This document shows positions 1 through 8,770 of a stretch of 64,000 nucleotides of DNA, piece after piece. Position numbers and translations under genes: made by a program. The stretch spans positions 1-64,000 of the forward strand of contig LVWS01000016.1 of NCBI GenBank assembly GCA_002083365.1, read 5' to 3'. The DNA comes from Nitrospira sp. SG-bin1 (GTDB lineage Bacteria; Nitrospirota; Nitrospiria; Nitrospirales; Nitrospiraceae). Below the pieces are notes generated by a model. The model ran no database searches. It was given only the letters and a program-made list of their open reading frames with translations, and was not told the DNA's origin. Each line of letters opens with the position of its first letter. Position 1 is the first letter of the stretch.

Positions 1-235
1 GCAATTCGATGATCGGCACGATCGTGCCGCGCAGGTTCAACACGCCCTTGATATGCGAGGGGGTGTTGGGAATCTTCGTGACGGCGGTGTAGCCTTTGAT
101 CTCTTGCACCCGGAGAATGTCCACCCCGTAGAGTTCGTCGCCCAGATTGAACGTGAGGAACTGGCTGCCGTCCGTCGTCAGCCCGATCTGCTGATTCAGC
201 TCCTTCGTCGCACTTTCCACTGTCGCTGCGGCCAT
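1..235 (-). CDS. cheW: CheW chemotaxis coupling protein, second copy (3' end outside window)
   Basis: CheW is the SH3-like adaptor linking CheA kinase to chemoreceptors at the inner membrane. The first 78 codons are present, and the C-terminal half lies beyond the window edge. The ATG at 233-235 is preceded by a strong AGGAGG-type ribosome site. From about residue 17 onward the sequence is almost identical, at the DNA level too, to the intact cheW at 641-1150 (window base 1 matches base 916). The first 16 codons differ clearly. Visible CheW motifs include FNLGDELYGVDI and IKGVLNLRGTIVPIIEL. This looks like a tandem duplication with later homogenisation. Confidence 0.93.
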   Translation of the reverse strand, partial: MAAATVESATKELNQQIGLTTDGSQFLTFNLGDELYGVDILRVQEIKGYTAVTKIPNTPSHIKGVLNLRGTIVPIIEL

Positions 236-525
236 AGAATCCTCCTTCGTGATCGCTCACTCCTCGATTCAGCTCCCGTGCGATGAGCGCGGCTCGGCAC
301 ACAGGGAGCTGTCACCTGCACGCTGCCCGGACGGTTCGGATACAAGAGAATGACATCTCGCAAGGCTGACCGCAGAAGCGGTGCCTCCATGGCCTGGTTC
401 GTGAAGCAAGTCGTAATGGGGGAATGCTGCTGAAGCAGGATTGTGTACGACTGGCTGACCCCAGCGTTGTCGTGAAACGGGGTCAGCCCCACCAGACGTG
501 GGAACGGCTCACCATTGAGCTCCAT
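196..525 (-). CDS. small hypothetical protein between the two cheW genes
   Basis: This is a 109-codon open frame starting at an ATG (523-525) that has a good AAGGAG site 6 nt upstream. It overlaps the first 40 bases of the downstream cheW. I recognise no domain and see no signal peptide or membrane segment. The C-terminal part is arginine/serine-rich and looks like out-of-frame sequence. In favour of a gene are the ribosome site and the otherwise empty 400-base gap. Against it are the overlap and the unremarkable composition. It could be a decayed gene left by the cheW duplication. Confidence 0.3.
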   Translation of the reverse strand: MELNGEPFPRLVGLTPFHDNAGVSQSYTILLQQHSPITTCFTNQAMEAPLLRSALRDVILLYPNRPGSVQVTAPCVPSRAHRTGAESRSERSRRRILWPQRQWKVRRRS

Positions 526-640
526 GGTTTCTCCTTGCGAGAGGTCCGGCGCCTGGCGCTCCGTTCGAGCGCACGGCCCGTAACCCACACCGAACACTGC
601 TCTTCCCGACTATGCCGTGCTAGATTCTTTTTGTCTCCTT

Positions 641-1150
641 CTATTCAAACTTAAGCTCCTGTACCTCTCCACCGGCCAACAACCGGTCCATGTCCAATAG
701 GGCCACCAGCTTGTCGCCCGATTTCCCGATGCCGTTCAAGAAACTCACATCCACCTGGGCCCCGAACTGCGGCGAGGGTTGGATGTCCTTCTTGTCGATG
801 TTCAACACGTCCGAGACCGAATCGACGACGAGCCCCATCACCTTGTCCCGCACCACCACCACGATGATGACGGTGAACGCCGTGTAGTCGATCGTCGGCA
901 TCCCGAACTTGGTGCGCAATTCGATGATCGGCACGATCGTGCCGCGCAGATTCAGCACGCCCTTGATATGCGAGGGGGTGTTGGGAATCTTCGTGACGGC
1001 GGTGTAGCCTTTGATCTCTTGCACCTGGAGAATGTCCACCCCGTAGAGTTCGTCGCCCAGATTGAACGTGAGGAACTGGCTGCCGTCCGTCGTCAGCCCG
1101 ATCTGTTCTTTCAGTTCTTTCGTCACGGGCTCAAGCGTTGTCGCGGCCAT
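641..1150 (-). CDS. cheW: CheW chemotaxis coupling protein, first copy
   Basis: This is a complete 169-residue CheW, the adaptor that joins CheA and chemoreceptors into signalling arrays. It has the usual two SH3-like subdomains: FNLGDELYGVDI near residue 30, NLRGTIVPIIEL near 70, and a conserved VVDSVSDVL segment near 110. The ATG at 1148-1150 follows a GGAGG site. Length is normal. A second, nearly identical copy follows on the same strand at 1-235. A sigma-28-like promoter candidate lies about 150 bases upstream (1297-1323), which would place it with the late motility genes. Confidence 0.96.
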   Translation of the reverse strand: MAATTLEPVTKELKEQIGLTTDGSQFLTFNLGDELYGVDILQVQEIKGYTAVTKIPNTPSHIKGVLNLRGTIVPIIELRTKFGMPTIDYTAFTVIIVVVVRDKVMGLVVDSVSDVLNIDKKDIQPSPQFGAQVDVSFLNGIGKSGDKLVALLDMDRLLAGGEVQELKFE

Positions 1151-1538
1151 GGAGTCCTCCTATGCAAAACTTTCGTTCATCACCGATTCCGTTCTCCGGT
1201 TCGATGGAATAGGCGGTCTCCATGGCCCTCCACTCCAGGTTGTGATGACCTACGTCACTCTTGAGTAGTGACTGGACTCCTAGGCCGGTAGTGACCCTAT
1301 CGGACGGAGCAAGAATTTCTTTAGGGGGCCGACTCACATTTGATGAAGATGGTCAATCGAGCTGACAAGTGGGCATCAAGGACACTGTACCCGGGAGGAC
1401 GGAATATCTGTGTGTAGGAAATGTCCGCGGGTGCCGTGAGATTTGATTACCGCGGTGAAGGCTTCGTGGGGTTCCCGATTCCGACCAGCGGCGCTGATCT
1501 CGAGAAGTCGCTTGGACGGCGGTGAGGCCGGCTACTTG
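1151..1538. other. intergenic region upstream of cheW
   Basis: This 388-base stretch lies between cheW and the ferredoxin gene. Short open frames here have no ribosome site or recognisable product. The only structured signal I see is the sigma-28-like promoter candidate at 1297-1323. Confidence 0.5.
1297..1323 (-). promoter_or_regulatory. candidate sigma-28 promoter for cheW
   Basis: On the minus strand it reads TAAAGAAA, 11 nt, TCCGATAG. The -35 keeps the TAAAG core and the -10 octamer is identical to that of the stronger promoter before the YcgR-like gene. The predicted leader to cheW is about 140 nt, which is long, so this is a candidate only. Confidence 0.45.
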
Positions 1539-1886
1539 CTACCCCCTCACCCCAGCCCACGCCTTGTCGTGATGGATTTCCTTATGGGGGTGGATGCGTT
1601 TGGCCCGTTCCAGCAGAACGTCCCGTGACTCCGGGCGGTCTGGGTCAGGTACGCAACAGTCGCCGATCGGACAGACGGACACGCATTGCGGCTCATCAAA
1701 ATGGCCGACGCATTCCGTGCAGCGCTCGTGGGTGATCACGTAGATAGTGTCGTCGACGCCCTGCCCCTCTCCGACGTGGTGTCCCCGCTCTTCGGCCGCA
1801 CTCCGCTTGTCGAAAATCGCTTGGTTGGGACAGGCCGGTAGGCAGGCGTCGCAGGCGATGCAGTTGTTGTTGATCATGAGCGCCAT
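1539..1886 (-). CDS. YfhL-type 2x[4Fe-4S] ferredoxin
   Basis: This 115-residue protein is a soluble low-potential electron carrier. Cysteines 9, 12, 15 and 19 form a CxxCxxCxxxCP cluster motif. A second set at C56, C59, C68 and C72 has the CxxC-x8-CxxxCP spacing typical of YfhL/Alvin-type ferredoxins. A short charged C-terminal tail follows. It is a stand-alone gene between cheW and ribBA, and nothing nearby names its redox partner. The start has a good GGGAGG site just upstream. Family assignment is firm; function beyond electron transfer is not. Confidence 0.93.
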   Translation of the reverse strand: MALMINNNCIACDACLPACPNQAIFDKRSAAEERGHHVGEGQGVDDTIYVITHERCTECVGHFDEPQCVSVCPIGDCCVPDPDRPESRDVLLERAKRIHPHKEIHHDKAWAGVRG

Positions 1887-1995
1887 ATCAGCCTCCCTTC
1901 GGATTAAGGCGACACCAGATCAGGCCCAGAGGATTTCTCTCATCCTCTCCCCGCAGCGGTCAGCCTGACAGTTGCACCTTGTCAGCTTTGTGGAT

Positions 1996-3213
1996 TCAGA
2001 CCGCCGTCAACAGATGCCCCAGCTTCTCTCTCTTGGTCCTGAGATACCGCACATTGGCTGCGCGAGGAGGCATTTCGATCGGCACCCGCTCGGCGACTCG
2101 CAGCCCATAGCCTTCGATGCCGACGATCTTGCGTGGATTGTTCGTAATGAGCCTGATCCGGCGTAACCCGAGATCGGCCAGAATCTGCGCGCCCACTCCA
2201 TAGTCTCTCAAGTCGGCCTTGAACCCGAGTTTCTCGTTCGCTTCGACCGTGTCACTGCCCTTGTCTTGAAGGCCGTAGGCCTTGATCTTATTGAGCAGGC
2301 CGATGCCGCGGCCTTCCTGATTCAGATAGAGGAGCACCCCGCGGCCTTCCGCCTGTATCATGGCCATCGCCCGGTGCAGTTGGTCCCGGCAGTCGCAGCG
2401 CAATGAATCCAACACATCGGCGGTGAGACATCCGGAATGAACTCGCACCAAGGCCGGTTGGCCGTCATCAACCCGTCCTTTCACCAAGGCCATATGCGTG
2501 GCCCCATCGATCCCGCTTTCAAACGCAATCACCTCGAACTCCCCGAACCTCGTCGGCACCTGTGCCGTCGCGGCTCTCCGCACGAAGGTCTCCCGCTTCA
2601 TGCGGTATTCGATCAGGGACTTGATCGTAATCATCTTCAGCCTGTGTTTTTTTGCGAACGAGGCCAGTTCCGGCACCCGCGCCATCGTCCCGTCCTCGTT
2701 CATGATCTCGCAGATCACTCCGGCCGGCTTCAGTCCCGCCAGCTGCGCCAGATCGACCGACCCTTCGGTCTGGCCGGCTCGCTTGAGCACTCCTCCCTCC
2801 TGCGCCTTCAATGGGAAGATATGTCCCGGGCGGGCAAGGTCCGTCGGTCTGGTCTTCGGATCGATCGCCACCTGAATGGTTCGCGCGCGATCAGCGGCCG
2901 AGATGCCGGTCGTGATGCCATGCTTGGCATCGACGGATACGGTAAAGGCGGTGCCGAACGTGGCGGTGTTTTCAACCGCTTGTTGGGGGAGATGCAGCTC
3001 TTCCACCCGTTGAGCCGTCAGGGCCAAACAGATCAGACCACGGGCATGTTGGGCCATGAAATTGACGGTCTGGGGCGTCACGTGTTGGGCCGCGATGACG
3101 AGATCGCCTTCGTTCTCACGATCCTCGTCGTCCACCAAGATGACGCATTTGCCCCGCTTGATGTCTCGAATCGCCGCATCGATGCTGTCGAACCGATCCC
3201 GGGGCTCAGGCAT
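1996..3213 (-). CDS. ribBA: RibBA: 3,4-dihydroxy-2-butanone-4-phosphate synthase / GTP cyclohydrolase II
   Basis: This bifunctional riboflavin-pathway enzyme makes both precursors of the lumazine ring. The N-terminal half carries the RibB signature VDDEDRENEGD. The C-terminal half carries the GTP cyclohydrolase II zinc ligands in HSGCLTADVLDSLRCDC and the GRGIGL segment. I chose the ATG at 3211-3213, about 15 codons before the first conserved residues and preceded by a GAGGATGGA stretch. In-frame ATGs at about 3222 and 3228 and a GTG at 3273 are alternatives. It is a housekeeping gene enclosed by chemotaxis genes. No FMN riboswitch is visible upstream. Confidence 0.95.
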   Translation of the reverse strand: MPEPRDRFDSIDAAIRDIKRGKCVILVDDEDRENEGDLVIAAQHVTPQTVNFMAQHARGLICLALTAQRVEELHLPQQAVENTATFGTAFTVSVDAKHGITTGISAADRARTIQVAIDPKTRPTDLARPGHIFPLKAQEGGVLKRAGQTEGSVDLAQLAGLKPAGVICEIMNEDGTMARVPELASFAKKHRLKMITIKSLIEYRMKRETFVRRAATAQVPTRFGEFEVIAFESGIDGATHMALVKGRVDDGQPALVRVHSGCLTADVLDSLRCDCRDQLHRAMAMIQAEGRGVLLYLNQEGRGIGLLNKIKAYGLQDKGSDTVEANEKLGFKADLRDYGVGAQILADLGLRRIRLITNNPRKIVGIEGYGLRVAERVPIEMPPRAANVRYLRTKREKLGHLLTAV

Positions 3214-3376
3214 GTGTTCCATCCTCATGAGAGCACTCGTTTTGAGTTTCGAGTCGCGATCTCCGTTAGGCACAGGCTCCGTCGTCTACGGCGGTTGCCT
3301 GTCCCAGTTCGAACGTGGACACCAAGGGGTGTCACAGTCCCCTGACCTGCGCGAAACCTGAAACCGGAACCAGTCG

Positions 3377-5563
3377 TTACACGGCGACCGCTTCCACCGG
3401 CGCTTGGTGACGGGCGATTTCCAGCAACCCTCGGACATCGAGGATGAATCCAACCGTCCCATCCCCCAAGATCGTGGCGCCGGCGATGCCTTCGACTTTG
3501 CGGAAATTCTGTTCCATGCTTTTGATCACCACTTGTTGTTGCCCGAGAATCTCATCCACCATCACCGCGACCCGCTCGCCCTCGGTCTCCAAGATCAGCA
3601 GAATGGCTTTGGTCGGAATCGTATGCTCCGGTTGAAGCGAAAAGACTTCATAAAGCCGAACCATCGGCAAATAGGTCCCGCGTACATTGATCAGTTCGCC
3701 TTTCCCCACGACGGTCTTGACGGCTCCTTCCTTGGGCTGAATCGATTCGAGAATCGAGAGCAGCGGCACGATATAGGTTTCCTGGCCGACCCGGACGGTC
3801 ATGCCTTCGATGATCGCAAGGGTCAGCGGCAGCTTGAGGGTAAACGTCGTTCCCCTTCCCTTTGACGTCTTGATGCTGACCGTGCCGCCCAATGCGTCGA
3901 TGTTGCGTTTCACCACGTCCATCCCGACGCCGCGACCCGACACGTCGGTGATCTTGTCCGCCGTCGAGAAACCCGGCTTGAAGATCAACGACCAGATTTG
4001 GTCGTCGGTCAGCTTGTCGTTGTCGCTGATCAGCCCCTGCTTGACCGCCTTGGCGACGATCTTGTCGCGATTCAGGCCTCGTCCATCGTCCTCAACCGTG
4101 ATGCAGATATTCCCTCCTTCATGAAACGCGTTGAGCTTGATCGTCCCGGTTTCCTGCTTGTTGTTATCGAGACGCTCTTCAGGCGGCTCCAGGCCATGAT
4201 CGGCCGAGTTCCTGATCAGATGCGTGAGGGGGTCCCCGATGGATTCGATGACCGTCTTGTCCAATTCGGTTTCTTCACCCGAGACGACCAGATGAATCTT
4301 CTTTCCGGCCTTGGCCGACAGGTCCCGCACCAATCGCGGAAAGCGGCTGAAGGCCGTGCCGATCGGCAACATGCGGATCCCCATGACGCGTTCTTGAATT
4401 TCTCGCGTATTCCGCTCCAGTTGTGCCACACGCTCGAGCAAGACCGGGAGTTGCCGTATCTCGAACCGTGATCCGAGGTCGCTCAGCATCGACTGGGTGA
4501 TGACGAGTTCTCCCACGAGATTGATCAGCTTGTCGATCTTCGCCGTATCGACGCGAATGGACGTCGTGTCGGTTTTCTTGGCTTGGGCGGTTGATTCTTG
4601 CAGCTTTTGCTTCAGCAGGGCCTGCTCGACTTGCTGCGGCGTCGCGGCGTGTTGCTCGATGAGGATCTGTCCGACGCGCTTTTGTTGCGCCAGCGCGTGG
4701 TCCAGCGTTTCTCGTGAAACGACGCCGCTTTCGACCAGGATCTCGCCAAGCGGCTTCGGCTCTTCGGGCTCGGAGGTTGGGGCCAAGGTTACGGTTGACC
4801 GCTCCTGCGAGCCTCCCTTGATCTTAGCCTCAGCCTTGGCCTTCACCTCTTCGATGGCCAACGTGCTGTCCTCCTTGACGAATTCGAACGCGCCCTCCAC
4901 CGCTTGGCGATCCTTGCCGGTATTCAGCTGCATGGTCCAGGAGAGGTAACACTTTTCCGGGTCCACATCAGCCAACTCCGGCAACCGAGACATATCGATG
5001 GCGACCTGTGAGAGGGTCCCGAAGCTCCTGAGTTCCTTGAAGATCTGCAACGGGTCGAGGCCGCGCTGAAACAGCCATTCCGGCGGAGTCCAGGCGATAC
5101 GAAACGTTGAGGTCAGGGCTGAGATTAGGGAGGATCCTGAAGGACTCTCCTCAACCTGAGCCTTCGCCTCAACCTTGAGATCGCTGGCCGCCGCCAACTC
5201 GGCCGACAGCCGTTGCACGGTCGCGTCATCGACCGCCGCGCCGGTCTTCACCGACTCAAGCAAGGTCTTCAAGCAATCCGTTGATTTCAGGAGCAGATCC
5301 GCGATCGCCGGCGAAACGGCCTTTTGCCCGTTCCTGAGCAGATCGAGCAACGTCTCCATCTTGTGCGTGAATTGCGCGACCGCATTGAAGCCGAACATGC
5401 CGCTCCCGCCCTTGATGGAATGGGCCGAGCGAAAGATCTTATTGAGGAGATCGCGGTCCTCCGGATGCTGTTCGAGTTCCAACAATCCTTCTTCGACGAC
5501 GGCCAGATGTTCCGACGCCTCCTCAAAAAACGAGGCTTGAAATTGTTCGAAATCGTTACCCAT
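3377..5563 (-). CDS. cheA: CheA chemotaxis histidine kinase with an added MshEN-like repeat
   Basis: This 728-residue kinase phosphorylates CheY. An Hpt domain holds phospho-acceptor H48 (SAHSIKGG). Residues ~150-235 form a P2-like/linker domain. Residues 271-294 and 296-319 form two consecutive 24-residue repeats (PLGEILVESG..., RVGQILIEQH...) resembling the c-di-GMP-binding MshEN/GspE-N motif, but with a one-residue spacer rather than the usual five. Then come the dimerisation helices (~335-395), the HATPase domain with N box near 450 and glycine boxes near 495 and 545, and a C-terminal CheW-like domain. It is the last gene of the STAS-CheZ-like-CheY-CheA operon. Confidence 0.97.
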   Translation of the reverse strand: MGNDFEQFQASFFEEASEHLAVVEEGLLELEQHPEDRDLLNKIFRSAHSIKGGSGMFGFNAVAQFTHKMETLLDLLRNGQKAVSPAIADLLLKSTDCLKTLLESVKTGAAVDDATVQRLSAELAAASDLKVEAKAQVEESPSGSSLISALTSTFRIAWTPPEWLFQRGLDPLQIFKELRSFGTLSQVAIDMSRLPELADVDPEKCYLSWTMQLNTGKDRQAVEGAFEFVKEDSTLAIEEVKAKAEAKIKGGSQERSTVTLAPTSEPEEPKPLGEILVESGVVSRETLDHALAQQKRVGQILIEQHAATPQQVEQALLKQKLQESTAQAKKTDTTSIRVDTAKIDKLINLVGELVITQSMLSDLGSRFEIRQLPVLLERVAQLERNTREIQERVMGIRMLPIGTAFSRFPRLVRDLSAKAGKKIHLVVSGEETELDKTVIESIGDPLTHLIRNSADHGLEPPEERLDNNKQETGTIKLNAFHEGGNICITVEDDGRGLNRDKIVAKAVKQGLISDNDKLTDDQIWSLIFKPGFSTADKITDVSGRGVGMDVVKRNIDALGGTVSIKTSKGRGTTFTLKLPLTLAIIEGMTVRVGQETYIVPLLSILESIQPKEGAVKTVVGKGELINVRGTYLPMVRLYEVFSLQPEHTIPTKAILLILETEGERVAVMVDEILGQQQVVIKSMEQNFRKVEGIAGATILGDGTVGFILDVRGLLEIARHQAPVEAVAV

Positions 5564-5669
5564 GTCTACTCCCGCTCCGCGTCATCTCCGACAAGTGACA
5601 GGCTTGAGGTCCGAGGTTTGAGGCCGGATGCCCCTGCCTCAGACCCCCGGACTCGAACGTCTCACACTT

Positions 5670-6041
5670 CTATGCCGGCAACACCTTGGCGATCGTTTTC
5701 AAGAGAATCTCCGGGTTAAAGGGTTTTACGATCCAGCCCGTCGCCCCGGCCTCTTTTCCGGCTTGTTTTTTTTCCACCGACGACTCCGTCGTGAGCATCA
5801 GAATCGGGGTAAATTTGAACCCGGCCATCTTCCGCAATTCTTTGATGAGGGTGATGCCGTCCATCTCCGGCATATTGAGGTCGGTGACGACAATGTCCAT
5901 CTTCGGACCGGCGGAGATTTTTCTTACGGCATCCTTTCCATGTTCGGCTTCAACCACCGTAAACCCGGCGTTTGTCAGGGTAAAGGCAACCATCTGCCGC
6001 ATGGTCGGTGAATCGTCGACGATCAGCGCTGTTCTACTCAT
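5670..6041 (-). CDS. CheY-family single-domain response regulator (CheA-linked copy)
   Basis: This 123-residue receiver domain has acid pocket D9/D10, phospho-acceptor D54 (TDLNMPEMDG), the T84/T85 switch position and K106 (VKPF). There is no output domain. It lies immediately upstream of cheA in the same operon, so it is the likely direct CheA target or a phosphate sink. It differs clearly from the second, more E. coli-like CheY at 9406-9786. Confidence 0.95.
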   Translation of the reverse strand: MSRTALIVDDSPTMRQMVAFTLTNAGFTVVEAEHGKDAVRKISAGPKMDIVVTDLNMPEMDGITLIKELRKMAGFKFTPILMLTTESSVEKKQAGKEAGATGWIVKPFNPEILLKTIAKVLPA

Positions 6042-6094
6042 ATCGCCCCTCCGCTCTGAGTCTGTGTATCCGTTGAACTCACACCTGCGTCACG

Positions 6095-6634
6095 CTAGAA
6101 CAGCGTGACCGAATCGATCTCTTTGTTCGACACGTCGGTCGGCACTGGTTCCTGATAGTCCGGCTGCAGCGTGGCCTGGTGGAGGCGACGCTCTTCTTCC
6201 ATCGTGTAATGTTGTTCGACCTCCTGCAGGGCGGCGATCTCGCGCTTTGCCGCTTCATCGTGCGGCCCCTTGAGTAGGGCCCTGAGGTGGCAGCCGAGCT
6301 GATCCAGCGCCAAATTGACGTGTTCTAACTTTTGCCGCGTAATGTCCTGGAACTGCATCGCCATGACCACCTGAGACACACTGGCTGCTCCCTCATGTGA
6401 AGTCGTCGTCTCGCCGGCTGCCAGAAGCCGAAGATGCACCATCAACTCCATCGCCGCACGCTCCGTTTCCTGCGTCACTGCGTTGATGTGCGCTTTCAGC
6501 ACCGGAAGCATGCGGACCGTTCCGGTGGCAAAATCCTCCCAGGCCTGTTGATGCGCTTGTATCGCGCCGTGCGCGGTGTCGTGATCGGCACGACAGTCCT
6601 TCGTCATGCCGCCGTGTGCTGTGCCAGAACTCAT
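6095..6634 (-). CDS. CheZ-like CheY-P phosphatase family protein
   Basis: This 179-residue, mostly helical protein carries a FQDITRQ motif (D97, Q101) that matches the catalytic D-x3-Q of CheZ, inside a long helix. It ends in an acidic tail closing with SVTLF, where CheZ proteins carry a short CheY-docking peptide. It lies between the STAS gene and cheY-cheA. I chose the ATG at 6632-6634; a GTG at 6710-6712 overlapping the STAS stop would add 26 residues. Assignment rests on the motif and context. A true CheZ also exists at 8771-9358, so this may act on the other CheY. Confidence 0.7.
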   Translation of the reverse strand: MSSGTAHGGMTKDCRADHDTAHGAIQAHQQAWEDFATGTVRMLPVLKAHINAVTQETERAAMELMVHLRLLAAGETTTSHEGAASVSQVVMAMQFQDITRQKLEHVNLALDQLGCHLRALLKGPHDEAAKREIAALQEVEQHYTMEEERRLHQATLQPDYQEPVPTDVSNKEIDSVTLF

Positions 6635-6704
6635 CGCCTCGTTTCCACGTTCACGCTCGTGAGCCTCGGTCACAGGGCCTCGCAATGCCGCACGACGTAG
6701 GCCG

Positions 6705-7010
6705 TTACTCACTGAGCGAATCGGTAAATCCTAGTTGCCTCAATCGCGTCTGCAGATCTTCGGAAATCCCCGTGACGATCATGCGCCCTTGCTTCCTGGC
6801 CGCCAGCATCAGCTGAATCGCCGCCGTGTCCACCCTGGCGGCACCACTGAGGTCCAATGACACCAATCCGTCGTTGGCAAACAGTTTCTGCAACGATTCC
6901 TTGAATTCCCCAGCCTCGAAAATGGTGATGTCGCCCGTGGGTGCGAGATGCCTGGGATTCTGAGCCTCAGCCGGTTGGCCTTGTGATGCGGAGGGTTCGA
7001 CGGTCATCAA
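6705..7010 (-). CDS. STAS-domain protein of the chemotaxis operon
   Basis: This 101-residue protein has a short variable N-terminus and then a single STAS fold (residues ~25-95). The conserved loop reads ARVDTAAIQLMLAA, with threonine at the position phosphorylated in SpoIIAA/RsbV-type proteins. No kinase partner of the RsbW type lies nearby. It is the first gene of the operon leading to cheA and sits 36 bases downstream of a good sigma-28-like promoter. Stand-alone STAS proteins are common in chemotaxis clusters, but their exact role is unclear. Confidence 0.88.
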   Translation of the reverse strand: MMTVEPSASQGQPAEAQNPRHLAPTGDITIFEAGEFKESLQKLFANDGLVSLDLSGAARVDTAAIQLMLAARKQGRMIVTGISEDLQTRLRQLGFTDSLSE

Positions 7011-7045
7011 TTACACGCCTCCTTTGCTGAACCTACTGGATCATC

Positions 7046-7073
7046 TTGTCGGTTGCCTTTCCGTGGGACTTGA
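7046..7073 (-). promoter_or_regulatory. sigma-28-like promoter of the STAS-CheZ-like-cheY-cheA operon
   Basis: The minus strand reads TCAAGTCC, 12 nt, ACCGACAA. The -35 octamer is identical to that of the flagellin promoter. The predicted start is about 29 nt before the STAS start codon. Confidence 0.7.
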
Positions 7074-7101
7074 GGGCAGGCCCGACGCATGGTTCGCGAT
7101 G

Positions 7102-7950
7102 CTACGGTGTTGGCGATCGCCCTTCGCCCGACACGCCCGGAACTGGCGGTGACGGGTCTTGCGCGGCCTGGTCTAGCGCTTGTTCCGTCTGGTTTGAACC
7201 GGTGTCCGGCTGGAGCATCGGATCCGGTGGCGCCTGGTCAAGAATCACCACTTCGACTCGACGATTCTTCGCCCTCTGATCCGCATCCAGATTCTTCGTG
7301 ATAGGTCTTGTCTCGGCGTGACCCACGGCTGCCAGATGATCCGTCGGTACTCCGTAGAGCTCCGACAACACTCGTACCACCATCACCGCCCGTGCGGCCG
7401 ATAATTCCCAGTTGGAAGGAAATTGTGCCGTCCGGATCGGCACGTTATCCGTATGTCCCTCGACCCGAACGTGCCGGTTCAATTCCAGGATGACTCCGCC
7501 CAGTCCTTCGAGAAACGGCAGCGCTTCGGCTCGAACCGTCGCTTCTCCGCTGTTAAACAGCAGTCTGTCGGGAATCGTGATCACGATATCTCCGTTGATT
7601 TTCTGGACGATGGTGACGAACGCCACCAGGTCCTTCATCGGCTTGTCACTGATGATCTGGACCTGCTCGCGGATGCGTCGAAGGACGGCCAGCTTGGCGT
7701 CGGAAGGATTCCGCCCCTGTTGGATCGACTTGGCCTCACCGACGTTGATGATCCGGTTCTCGCCGGAATGGTTGGAGAGTGGATTCAGCGCCGCCTTGAT
7801 CGATTCGCTGACGGTCCGATATCGTCCTTCATTGACGGACGAAATCGAGTACATGACGACGAAAAAAGCGAACAACAACGTAATGAAGTCGGCATAGGAG
7901 ACCAGCCATCTCTCGTGATTCTCGTGTTCCTCGTGCTTCTGCTTCGCCAT
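7102..7950 (-). CDS. motB: MotB flagellar stator protein
   Basis: This 282-residue stator subunit anchors the motor to peptidoglycan and carries the ion-binding site. One N-terminal membrane helix contains SYADFITLLFAFFVVMYS with the essential aspartate D21. The periplasmic OmpA/MotB domain (~130-245) has the peptidoglycan-binding VEGHTDNVPI and NRRVEV motifs. The C-terminal tail is proline-rich. It follows motA with a 38-base gap. The TM segment (ADFITLLFAFFVVMYS) does not let me decide firmly between proton and sodium use. Confidence 0.97.
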   Translation of the reverse strand: MAKQKHEEHENHERWLVSYADFITLLFAFFVVMYSISSVNEGRYRTVSESIKAALNPLSNHSGENRIINVGEAKSIQQGRNPSDAKLAVLRRIREQVQIISDKPMKDLVAFVTIVQKINGDIVITIPDRLLFNSGEATVRAEALPFLEGLGGVILELNRHVRVEGHTDNVPIRTAQFPSNWELSAARAVMVVRVLSELYGVPTDHLAAVGHAETRPITKNLDADQRAKNRRVEVVILDQAPPDPMLQPDTGSNQTEQALDQAAQDPSPPVPGVSGEGRSPTP

Positions 7951-7988
7951 ACCGTGCGCCGGACGCCTGACCGTTCACCTTCTACGCG

Positions 7989-8759
7989 TCACTTCTTCAC
8001 TTCCTTCGTACGTTCGTTGTAGGGAAGGAAGCTTTCCAACTTTTCCTGGAGCAATCGAGGGTTTTCGCCCTGGGCAAGCCCGACAAGCCCCATGATGACG
8101 AGGTTGCGGCCACCCGCTTCCGCCTTGAGCTTCATTTTGATTTTGTTGGCCAATGGAAGAAATAGAAGGTTCGCGGCGCCGACGCCATAGACGGTGGCCA
8201 CGAACGCCACGGCGATACCGCTGCCCAATTTCGAGGGGTCGGCCAGATTCTCCATCACGTGAATCAGCCCCAACACCGCCCCGAGAATCCCGACGGTCGG
8301 TGCATAGCCCCCGGCGGCTTCCCACACCTTGGCCGCCATCACGCCTTCCTCTTCATGGTGTTCCACTTCGATTTCGAGGATCTCGTGCACGGCTTTCGGA
8401 TCGGTTCCGTCGACAATGAGCTGAATCCCCTTTTTCATAAAGGGATCTTTGATGTCTTTTAGCTTCCCCTCAAGCGCCAATAGCCCTTGCTTCCTCGATA
8501 GGTTCGCCAGGTCCAGAATAAGCTTGATCGTTCCTTTCTTGTCGATATGCTGGCCGATGATCGCGAGAGAAAGGGCTCCGAACGCCTTGATGACGACCGG
8601 CAACGGATTCTGGACGCAAATCGCGCCGACCGTGCCGCCGATCACGATAATGAATGCGGTCAGTTGAAGAATGGAGCCGAGATGCCCGCCTTCGAGCGCT
8701 TGGCCTCCTGCGATCGCACCAAACGCCAATATGACCCCGATAATGGTTGCAATATCCAT
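7989..8759 (-). CDS. motA: MotA flagellar stator protein
   Basis: This 256-residue stator ion-channel subunit has four membrane helices: two near the N-terminus (residues ~1-50) and two around residues 150-205. The cytoplasmic loop carries the charged residues that contact FliG. Proline-containing helix segments YAPTVGILGAVLGLIHV and FLPLANKIKMK match the functionally important MotA prolines. It sits 11 bases downstream of cheZ in the cheY-cheZ-motA-motB operon. Length and start are normal for the family. Confidence 0.97.
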   Translation of the reverse strand: MDIATIIGVILAFGAIAGGQALEGGHLGSILQLTAFIIVIGGTVGAICVQNPLPVVIKAFGALSLAIIGQHIDKKGTIKLILDLANLSRKQGLLALEGKLKDIKDPFMKKGIQLIVDGTDPKAVHEILEIEVEHHEEEGVMAAKVWEAAGGYAPTVGILGAVLGLIHVMENLADPSKLGSGIAVAFVATVYGVGAANLLFLPLANKIKMKLKAEAGGRNLVIMGLVGLAQGENPRLLQEKLESFLPYNERTKEVKK

Positions 8760-8770
8760 GATTCAGTCAG

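Noticed and set aside
2437..3345. 302-codon plus-strand frame opposite ribBA
   Set aside because: It is the antisense shadow of a highly conserved enzyme gene, with histidine/arginine-rich content and no domain or ribosome site.
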